From NCBI GenBank assembly GCA_003220195.1, contig QHRT01000228.1, positions 4,933-10,219 of the forward strand: a stretch of DNA of 5,287 nt, in the 5' to 3' direction. The notes beneath the pieces are model-generated. The model was not told where the DNA came from. It ran no database searches and saw nothing but the letters and a program-made list of their open reading frames with translations. Positions 1 to 4,598 of the stretch are shown here, one piece after another. The stretch is from Candidatus Rokuibacteriota bacterium (GTDB taxonomy: Bacteria; Methylomirabilota; Methylomirabilia; Rokubacteriales; CSP1-6). The position numbers were made by a program, and so were the translations under genes. Position 1 is the stretch's first letter; each line of letters starts with the position of its first letter.

Positions 1-181
1 GATCTATGGCGGCTTCTTCATCCAGTTCGTGCCGAACTGGGCCCAGGACATCTCGAAAGCGGCGCCGTGGGCGATCTACGGCGTGTTCCTGATCGTGTTC
101 ATGTACGCGATGCCGCGCGGCATCGCGGGCACCCTGCGCCTGGGATGGGCACGGATCATGCGATGGCGCGAACGTCACTGA
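1..181 (+). CDS. livM: Branched-chain amino acid ABC transporter permease, LivM type (C-terminal part only)
   Basis: This is the 3' end of a gene that begins outside the window. The frame opens at base 2, runs 59 codons and stops at TGA 179-181. The residues describe the end of an inner-membrane permease: an amphipathic stretch (FIQFVPNWAQDISKAAPW), one hydrophobic membrane segment (AIYGVFLIVFMYAMP), then a Gly- and Arg-rich cytoplasmic tail ending RWRERH. This pattern is typical of the C-terminus of LivM-type permeases in the HAAT family, which form the channel with LivH and are powered by LivG and LivF. A binding-protein gene of the same transporter class follows 27 nt downstream, which supports the call. 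Only the tail is visible, so LivM rather than LivH, or a fused permease-ATPase, is a family-level judgement. Confidence 0.75.
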   Translation, partial: IYGGFFIQFVPNWAQDISKAAPWAIYGVFLIVFMYAMPRGIAGTLRLGWARIMRWRERH

Positions 182-193
182 GATCTCTCTCAT

Positions 194-200
194 GAGGAGG
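194..200 (+). promoter_or_regulatory. Shine-Dalgarno of the LivK-like gene
   Basis: GAGGAGG lies 8 nt before ATG 209 and is a near-perfect anti-SD match. It fixes the start of the binding protein. Stronger initiation here than at the permease fits the need for excess binding protein over membrane components. No promoter is evident in the 27-nt gap, so the gene is probably co-transcribed with the permease. Confidence 0.75.
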
Positions 201-208
201 AAGCAACG

Positions 209-1420
209 ATGCTACGTCGTGTGAGCACGCTCACCCTGGTGATCGCGGTCGGTCTGTTCGTGGCGATGTCCGCGAATGCGCAGTGGCCCGGCGTCACGAA
301 GACCGAGATCAAGATCGGGAACACCAACCCGTACAGCGGCCCGGCCTCCGCCTACGGCACCATCGGCAAGGCGATCGGCGCGTACATGACCAAGATCAAC
401 GAGGAAGGCGGCATCAACGGCCGCAAGATCAACTACATCACCTACGACGACAGCTACAGCCCGCCGAAGACCGTCGAGATGGTGCGGAAGCTGGTCGAGC
501 AGGACGAGGTCGCGTTCGTCTTCAACACGCTCGGGACGCCGAGCAACAGCGCGATCCACAAGTACATGAACCAGAAGAAGGTCCCGCACCTGTTCCTGGC
601 CACCGGCGCCACCAAGTGGGGTGATCCGAAGAACTTCCCGTGGACGATGGGCTGGCAGCCCACGTACCAGACCGAGGGCAAGATCTACGCGGCGTACGTG
701 CTGAAGAACGTGAAGGACGCGAAGATCGGCATCCTGTACCAGAACGACGACTACGGGAAGGACTACCTGAAGGGCTTCAAGGACGGTCTCGGAGACGCGG
801 GCAAGAAGCTCGTCGTGATGGAGCAGACCTACGAGGTGACCGACCCGACGATCGACTCGCAGATCGTGAATCTGAAGAACAGCGGCGCCAACGTCTTCTT
901 CAACGTCACGATTCCGAAATTCGCGGTCCAGGCAATCAAGAAGGCGCACGACATCGGCTGGAAGCCCTTGCACATCCTGAACAACGTCGCCGCGTCGGTG
1001 GACGTCGTCCTGAAGCCGGCCGGCCTCGAGGCGTCGAAGGACCTCCTGACGGCGCTCTACCTCAAAGATCCGACCGATCCGCAGTGGAAGAACGACCAGG
1101 GCATGAAGGACTGGCTCGCGTTCATGCAGAAGTACTACCCCGAGGGCAACACGAAGGACGTCTTCAACGTCTACGCCTACACGGTGTCACAGGGCCTCGG
1201 GCAGGTGCTGAAGCAGTGCGGCAACGACGTCTCCCGCGAGAACGTCCTGAAGCAAGCGGCGAACATCAAGGACCTCGCCCTCCCGCTGCTCCTGCCCGGC
1301 CTCAAGGTGAACACGAGCCCGACCGATTTCTACCCGATCGAGCAGGAACAGCTCGCGAAGTTCGACGGCGAAAGGTGGGTGCTGTTCGGTGAGATCTACG
1401 ACGCCGCGAAGATGAAGTAA
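209..1420 (+). CDS. livK: Periplasmic solute-binding protein of a branched-chain amino acid-type ABC transporter (LivK-like)
   Basis: A 403-residue protein that captures a small solute in the periplasm and delivers it to the LivHM permease. Residues 1-24 are a Sec signal peptide: Arg3-Arg4, a hydrophobic core, then the SANA|Q cleavage site. There is no lipobox Cys, so the mature protein is soluble. The mature part starts with the family pattern TEIKIGNTNPYSGPAS (32-47), followed by the helix ending in INEEGGINGRKI (63-74). Ligand-cleft segments are visible at NTLGTPSNS (106-114) and LATGATKWGDP (130-140), and the inter-lobe QNDDYGKDY motif is at 178-186. These match the type I periplasmic-binding fold (Peripla_BP_6). 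The length is normal for the family. The only Cys is Cys337, so the disulfide of E. coli LivJ/LivK is absent. True ligand unknown: many relatives bind amides, aromatic acids or other carboxylates, so livK is a family label. Confidence 0.9.
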   Translation: MLRRVSTLTLVIAVGLFVAMSANAQWPGVTKTEIKIGNTNPYSGPASAYGTIGKAIGAYMTKINEEGGINGRKINYITYDDSYSPPKTVEMVRKLVEQDEVAFVFNTLGTPSNSAIHKYMNQKKVPHLFLATGATKWGDPKNFPWTMGWQPTYQTEGKIYAAYVLKNVKDAKIGILYQNDDYGKDYLKGFKDGLGDAGKKLVVMEQTYEVTDPTIDSQIVNLKNSGANVFFNVTIPKFAVQAIKKAHDIGWKPLHILNNVAASVDVVLKPAGLEASKDLLTALYLKDPTDPQWKNDQGMKDWLAFMQKYYPEGNTKDVFNVYAYTVSQGLGQVLKQCGNDVSRENVLKQAANIKDLALPLLLPGLKVNTSPTDFYPIEQEQLAKFDGERWVLFGEIYDAAKMK

Positions 1421-1441
1421 CGCTCACTCCACGCGGATCGG

Positions 1442-2410
1442 ATGAGGGAAGAGCGCGTCCGGATCGGCATCTCGTCCTGGGTTGATGCGGCGTTGATCGA
1501 GGACGGCTCGTTCTATCCGCGGAAGTCGATGAGCGCGGAGGCCCGGCTGCGCTATTACGCGCGGTTCTTCGACACGGTCGAGGTCAACAGCGCCTACTAC
1601 GCGATTCCCGACGCGCGGAACGCCCGGCTCTGGACCGAGCGGACACCTCCCGGCTTCCTCTTCAACGTCAAGGCGTACTCGCTCTTGACCGGTCACCACC
1701 CGCGCGCGGAGACCCTCCCGGCCGACGTCGAGGCCCTCCTGCCCGAGCGGCCGCGCCGGACGCATCGCGGCGAGATCGATCGCGCGAGCGTGCCGCCCGA
1801 AGCGATCGACGCCACGTTTTCGCTGTACCGCGCGGCTCTCGCCCCTCTCGCGGACGCCGGCAAGCTCGGCTACGTGCTCTTCCAGTTCGCGCCCTGGGTG
1901 CACTTCGACGATGCCTGGCTCGCGTACGTGGCGCGGCTCCCCGAGCGTTTGCCCGGGTTCACCATCGCCGTCGAGTTCCGGCACCGCTCGTGGTTCCCGG
2001 AGCACGAGTCCGAGACGCTGGCCGCCCTCCGGGAGGCGCGCATGGCCCACGTGATCGTCGATGGGCCCCGCATCGCCGGCGGCATTCCGCGCGTCACCGC
2101 CGCCACGTCGTCGACGGCCGTGCTGCGCCTCCACGGCCGAAATGTCGAGGGCTGGCTCCGACAGATGCGCGGCGAAGAGCCGCAGGTCCGCGAGAAGTAC
2201 GACTACCTCTACACCGAAGACGAGCTGCGCGAGCTCTTGCCCGAGCTCGAACCGATCGCCGACGACGCGGAGCAGGTGCTCATCTCCTTCAACAACAACA
2301 ACCGCGCCTACCCCGTGAAGAACGCGCTGATGATGAAACGGCTCCTGGGGCAGCCGGTCGTTTCCCATCCCGGCGTCGAGGCGGCCGCGCCGCGGTCGCT
2401 CTTCGATTGA
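1442..2410 (+). CDS. DUF72 (YecE-like) family protein
   Basis: A 322-residue cytoplasmic protein of the DUF72 family (Pfam PF01904), a TIM-barrel fold with no established biochemical role. Family landmarks in order: the first strand RIGISSWVD (7-15), FYP (24-26), the YYARFFDTVEVNSAYYAIP block (38-56), PPGFLFNVKAY (69-79), the FQFAPWVHF strand (148-156), VEFRHRSWF (177-185), LRLHGRNVEGW (228-238) and the C-terminal ISFNNNNRAYPVKNA block (281-295). All conserved regions are present, so it looks intact. ATG 1442 is the only sensible start, because an in-frame stop (the TAA of the binding protein) lies 21 nt upstream. The SD is poor. Spacing suggests co-transcription with the transporter genes, but DUF72 proteins have no known link to amino acid uptake, so the neighbourhood may be incidental. 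The family call is firm; function is unknown. Confidence 0.9.
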   Translation: MREERVRIGISSWVDAALIEDGSFYPRKSMSAEARLRYYARFFDTVEVNSAYYAIPDARNARLWTERTPPGFLFNVKAYSLLTGHHPRAETLPADVEALLPERPRRTHRGEIDRASVPPEAIDATFSLYRAALAPLADAGKLGYVLFQFAPWVHFDDAWLAYVARLPERLPGFTIAVEFRHRSWFPEHESETLAALREARMAHVIVDGPRIAGGIPRVTAATSSTAVLRLHGRNVEGWLRQMRGEEPQVREKYDYLYTEDELRELLPELEPIADDAEQVLISFNNNNRAYPVKNALMMKRLLGQPVVSHPGVEAAAPRSLFD

Positions 2411-2422
2411 CGGCGAGATAGA

Positions 2423-2451
2423 GGCGGGCGCCGGGTTTCCTGGCGACCGCC
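2423..2451 (+). terminator. Stem-loop just after the DUF72 gene, possible U-poor terminator
   Basis: GGCGGGCGCC (2423-2432) pairs with GGCGACCGCC (2442-2451) at 9 of 10 positions, with one G-A mismatch and a 9-nt loop. It starts 12 nt after the DUF72 stop, where a transcript end is expected. No T-tract follows, so it is not a textbook intrinsic terminator; it could also act as a 3'-end stabiliser. In such GC-rich DNA some stems arise by chance. Confidence 0.4.
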
Positions 2452-2463
2452 GAACGTCGGGGG

Positions 2464-2576
2464 CATCGGGGGCGATGTCGGGCGCGTCCGCGCGCCTCTC
2501 GGGCGCGTCCGCGCGGCCCTCGGGCGCGTCCGCGCGGCCCTCGGGCGCGTCCGCGCGCCCCTCGGGGCCCCCGATG
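2464..2576. repeat. 10-bp inverted repeat bracketing the tandem array
   Basis: CATCGGGGGC (2464-2473) and GCCCCCGATG (2567-2576) are perfect reverse complements, 93 nt apart. The four 21-bp repeats lie between them with only a few bases to spare on each side. In RNA this could form a closing stem around a cluster of small hairpins. The right arm overlaps a second short hairpin (CCGAT 2571-2575 with ATCGG 2579-2583), so the two foldings compete. Pairing is read directly from the sequence; function is unknown. Confidence 0.6.
2480..2563. repeat. Four tandem 21-bp GC-rich repeats, each a potential hairpin
   Basis: Four head-to-tail units lie at 2480-2500, 2501-2521, 2522-2542 and 2543-2563. Each starts GGGCGCGTCCGCGCG and ends in CTC. 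Units 2 and 3 are identical, and the four differ only at unit positions 16 and 18. Every unit can fold as GGGCGCG, loop TCCG, then CGCG plus closing pyrimidines. Unit 4 has a perfect 7-bp stem, unit 1 ends in a G-T wobble, and units 2 and 3 carry one bulged G. The 21-bp period is about two helical turns and also 7 codons, so shadow reading frames read as Arg/Gly/Ala repeats. I see no sign that these are translated. Confidence 0.9.
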
Positions 2577-2586
2577 TAATCGGTTT

Positions 2587-2595
2587 TGGTAAAAT
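2587..2595 (+). promoter_or_regulatory. Candidate extended -10 promoter for the hydrolase operon
   Basis: TGGTAAAAT matches the extended -10 pattern (TGn plus TAAAAT, one mismatch from TATAAT) within an AT-rich island (2576-2596) in otherwise GC-rich DNA. No -35 hexamer is visible at 17 bp, which extended -10 promoters can tolerate. Transcription would begin near 2602, within a few bases of ATG 2605, giving a leaderless or nearly leaderless mRNA. A short GGAG (2597-2600) sits 4 nt before the ATG and is the competing explanation for initiation, if transcription starts further upstream. Confidence 0.4.
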
Positions 2596-2604
2596 CGGAG
2601 TCTC

Positions 2605-3456
2605 ATGCCGCACGTGGAGCTACGCGGAGGTGAGGTCGACGGGCTCTCGCTGCACTACGTTGCCGAGGGCCGAGGTCCCGCCGTCGTCCTGGTCCACGGG
2701 CTCGGCAGCTTCGCCGAGTCGTGGCGCCACAACGTCCCTCCGCTCGCGACACGGGCCACCGTGTACGCGGTCGATCTGCCCGGCTTCGGACGCTCCGCGA
2801 AACCTCGCGCTCGCTACGGCCTCGGGTACCTGTCCGCGGCGCTGCGCGGCTTCATGGATGCGGTCGGCATCGCCCGGGCCTCGTTCGTGGGGCACTCGCT
2901 CGGCGGCGCGGTCAGCGTCACGCTGGCCTTGACGCATCCGTCGCGCGTCGAGCGTCTGGCGCTCGTCGGCGGACTGGTGCCCGGATTTCCGTACCGGCTG
3001 TCTCCCATCGCGCGGCTCGGCGCCTTCTACGGGCTCGGCGAGGTGTTCTCGCTCTGCGCCTGCGCCCCGCTCTACCGCGCGTCCATCGCGCGGTGCTTCC
3101 ACACGCCGATGCCGGCCGAGGTGACGTTTCTCGTCGAATCCTCCTACGCGGAGCGCACCTGCGCCGCTGCGCGCGCCGCGTTCCTCGTGACGTTGCGCGA
3201 CCTCAGAAGCGAGTTCACGCGACGGCTCGCCGACTACCGGCGCGCGATCGCCACGCTCGAGCTGCCCGTGCTCTTGATCCACGGCCGCCAGGACCCCGTG
3301 GTGCCCGCTCGCCACTGTGCGGACGCTGCGGGCGGGCTCCCGCGCGCGAGCGTGCGGTGGATCGACCGCTGCGGCCATTTCCCGCACATCGAACACGCGC
3401 CGACCGTGAACGACTGGCTGGCGCAGTTCCTCGTCGGCCGTCCGGCGCCGCGCTGA
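2605..3456 (+). CDS. Alpha/beta-fold hydrolase
   Basis: A 283-residue serine hydrolase of the alpha/beta superfamily, probably cytoplasmic because it has no signal peptide. The oxyanion-hole motif HGLGS is at 31-35. DLPGFGRS (57-64) follows strand 4. The nucleophile elbow GHSLGG (96-101) places the catalytic Ser at 98. The acid is Asp230 in LLIHGRQDPVVP (223-234), and the base is His258 in DRCGHFPHIE (254-263). The cap region (about 125-205) is unusually Cys-rich (CACAP at 151-155, plus Cys164 and Cys186). The family includes esterases, epoxide hydrolases, haloalkane dehalogenases and C-C bond hydrolases, and the motifs do not choose among them. ATG 2605 follows the promoter candidate and is the natural N-terminus. 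It heads a three-gene operon. The fold and triad are certain; the substrate is unknown. Confidence 0.9.
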   Translation: MPHVELRGGEVDGLSLHYVAEGRGPAVVLVHGLGSFAESWRHNVPPLATRATVYAVDLPGFGRSAKPRARYGLGYLSAALRGFMDAVGIARASFVGHSLGGAVSVTLALTHPSRVERLALVGGLVPGFPYRLSPIARLGAFYGLGEVFSLCACAPLYRASIARCFHTPMPAEVTFLVESSYAERTCAAARAAFLVTLRDLRSEFTRRLADYRRAIATLELPVLLIHGRQDPVVPARHCADAAGGLPRASVRWIDRCGHFPHIEHAPTVNDWLAQFLVGRPAPR

Positions 3457-3458
3457 GG
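3455..3458 (+). promoter_or_regulatory. Shine-Dalgarno overlapping the hydrolase stop, serving the CTG-start rhodanese
   Basis: GAGG shares its first two bases with the hydrolase TGA (3454-3456) and lies 6 nt before CTG 3465, which is good SD spacing. A ribosome finishing the hydrolase would sit on this site, so translational coupling is likely. It helps decide the unusual start of the next gene. Confidence 0.5.
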
Positions 3459-3464
3459 TCCGAA

Positions 3465-3782
3465 CTGGCCGAGATCACTCCGCGCGACCTGAAGCAGCGG
3501 CTGGACGCGAACGATCATCCGGTCCTGCTGGACGTCCGCCAGGACTGGGAGACGCAGATCTGCCGGCTCGCGAACGCGGTCCACATCCCGATCGAGGAGA
3601 TCGAGCTGCGCACCGAGGAGCTCGACCCGTCCGCCGAGACCGTCGTCTACTGCCATCAGGGCGTGCGCAGCGCGGCCGTCGCGGAGTACCTGCGGCAGCT
3701 CGGCTTCCGCGACGTGAAGAACCTCGCCGGCGGGCTCGACGCCTGGGCGAGGACGATCGATCCCACGATGCGCCGGTATTGA
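3465..3782 (+). CDS. Single-domain rhodanese-like sulfurtransferase, probable CTG start
   Basis: A 105-residue rhodanese domain, which transfers sulfane sulfur through a persulfide on its active-site Cys. Counted from CTG 3465 it shows an AEITPRDLKQRL start (2-13), LLDVRQDWE (21-29), the strand VVYCHQGVRSA (60-70) with catalytic Cys63 and its six-residue loop HQGVRS, then LGFRDVKNLAGGLDAW (79-94). The length fits single-domain rhodaneses. No in-frame ATG, GTG or TTG exists between GTG 3357, deep inside the hydrolase gene, and GTG 3663, after the active site. CTG 3465 has an SD 6 nt upstream and sits where homologues carry Met before a similar (x)EITPR(D/E)L sequence, from family memory rather than an alignment. 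Alternatives are CTG 3453 (overlapping the hydrolase stop), GTG 3357 with a 100-nt overlap, or a hydrolase-rhodanese frameshift fusion. The family is certain; the start is not. Confidence 0.85.
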   Translation: MAEITPRDLKQRLDANDHPVLLDVRQDWETQICRLANAVHIPIEEIELRTEELDPSAETVVYCHQGVRSAAVAEYLRQLGFRDVKNLAGGLDAWARTIDPTMRRY

Positions 3783-3784
3783 TG
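3780..3784 (+). promoter_or_regulatory. TGATG stop/start overlap coupling rhodanese to hydratase
   Basis: The rhodanese TGA (3780-3782) shares its A with the hydratase ATG (3782-3784). No Shine-Dalgarno is visible upstream of this ATG, so initiation probably relies on ribosomes terminating on the rhodanese. An in-frame TTG immediately before the ATG (3779) is a less likely start. Confidence 0.75.
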
Positions 3785-4594
3785 GCCGCCGATCCGATCC
3801 GGATCGCGCGCGCCGGTGACGTCGTCAGGATCACCCTCGCTCGCCCTCCGCTGAACCTCTTCGAGCCCGAGCTGATCGCCGCCCTGAAACGAGCGTTCGA
3901 CGATCTGGCGAGCGACCCCTCCGTGCGGGTGGCGGTCCTCACCGGCGAGGGACGCGCGTTCGCCGCGGGAATGGACGTGCGGGTCCTGCGCGCGCTCGAC
4001 GTCGCCGCGGCCAAGCGTCTGATCACGTCGCTCGAAGCGGCGATCGGGGCCGTGCATCAGGCTCCGTTCCCCGTCGTCGCGGCCATCAACGGGCCCGCGC
4101 TCGGCGCCGGATTCGAGCTGGCCCTCGCGTGCGACATCCGCATCGCGGTGACGGGCGCGCTGTTCGGCCTGCCCGAAGTGCGCGTCGGCGTGCCGTCGGT
4201 CATCCAGGCGGCGCTCCTGCCGTCGATCGTGGGCCCTGGCCGCGCGGCGGAGATGCTCCTCTGCGGCGATCCCGTGACGGCCGAGCAGGCGTTCGCAGCC
4301 GGGCTCGTCAATCGCGTCGTACCGCATGATGCGCTCGCGTCGGCCGTCGATCAGGTCGTCGATCGGATTCTCGCCGGCGCTCCCGGAGCGATCCGACTAC
4401 AGAAGGAGCTGATCGTCCGCTGGCGCACGACGGATCTCGCGACCGCCATCCAGTACGGCATCAACGCCTTCGCGACCGCCTACGCGATCGGAGAGGCCGA
4501 AGAGGGGGCCGCGGCGTTCCTCGAGAAACGATCGCCGCGCTGGAGCAGCGCACGAATGGGCGCCGCCACTCGGCCGGCGGCGCCCGACCACTGA
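3782..4594 (+). CDS. Enoyl-CoA hydratase/isomerase (crotonase) family protein
   Basis: A 270-residue crotonase-fold enzyme, expected to add water across the double bond of a trans-2-enoyl-CoA in the cytoplasm. The first oxyanion-hole segment is GRAFAAGMDV (57-66). The second is AINGPALGAGFELALACDIRIA (101-122). Both catalytic acids of classical hydratases appear to be kept: Glu112 in GAGFEL and Glu132 in GLPEV, 20 residues apart as Glu144 and Glu164 are in the rat enzyme. The usual GGxQRL stretch is replaced by GVPSVIQAALLP (136-147), as in one bacterial crotonase subgroup, so substrate range may differ from fatty acid beta-oxidation. The C-terminal 15 or so residues (Ala/Pro/Arg-rich) look dispensable and are encoded by a strong hairpin. 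It is the last gene of the operon. Hydratase is the best reading; isomerase or hydrolase activity is possible. Confidence 0.9.
   Translation: MAADPIRIARAGDVVRITLARPPLNLFEPELIAALKRAFDDLASDPSVRVAVLTGEGRAFAAGMDVRVLRALDVAAAKRLITSLEAAIGAVHQAPFPVVAAINGPALGAGFELALACDIRIAVTGALFGLPEVRVGVPSVIQAALLPSIVGPGRAAEMLLCGDPVTAEQAFAAGLVNRVVPHDALASAVDQVVDRILAGAPGAIRLQKELIVRWRTTDLATAIQYGINAFATAYAIGEAEEGAAAFLEKRSPRWSSARMGAATRPAAPDH
4558..4585. terminator. Perfect 10-bp hairpin at the convergent gene ends
   Basis: GGGCGCCGCC (4558-4567) pairs perfectly with GGCGGCGCCC (4576-4585) around an 8-nt loop. It lies inside the last codons of the hydratase gene and just beyond the stop of the opposing PEP-CTERM gene. The two stops are 4 nt apart, so there is no other room for a terminator. 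The stem reads the same on both strands and could stop transcription from either side. No T-tract follows in either direction, so it would be a U-poor terminator or a 3'-end stabilising element. Confidence 0.5.
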
Positions 4595-4598
4595 ATGC

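Noticed and set aside
212..973. A 253-codon open frame antisense to the LivK-like gene
   Set aside because: It is Arg/Val/Leu/Asp-rich with no domain signature, and mirrors the codon bias of the clear sense gene.
1424..2368. A 314-codon open frame antisense to the DUF72 gene
   Set aside because: Its translation is low-complexity Arg/Gly/Val/Glu-rich with no recognisable motif, whereas the sense strand carries all DUF72 landmarks. Long antisense frames are expected in GC-rich genes.
2480..2563. CRISPR array
   Set aside because: The units are directly adjacent with no spacers, and no cas genes are in the window.
2289..2613. Two minus-strand frames of about 100 codons with Arg/Gly/Ala heptad-like repeats over the tandem array
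   Set aside because: The 7-residue periodicity simply follows the 21-bp DNA repeat, which leaves several frames open. The frames run into the DUF72 gene, and there is no good SD.
2620..3396. A 258-codon open frame antisense to the hydrolase
   Set aside because: It has charged, low-complexity composition, and the sense frame has a complete catalytic triad.
2721..3464. Rhodanese gene extended upstream as a long N-terminal region
   Set aside because: The upstream part is an Arg/Ala/Pro-rich shadow of the hydrolase in another frame. Only the part from about 3465 has protein-like sequence.
3779..3781. TTG 3779 as the start of the hydratase
   Set aside because: It adds one residue only. The adjacent ATG 3782 overlaps the preceding stop in the common TGATG arrangement.
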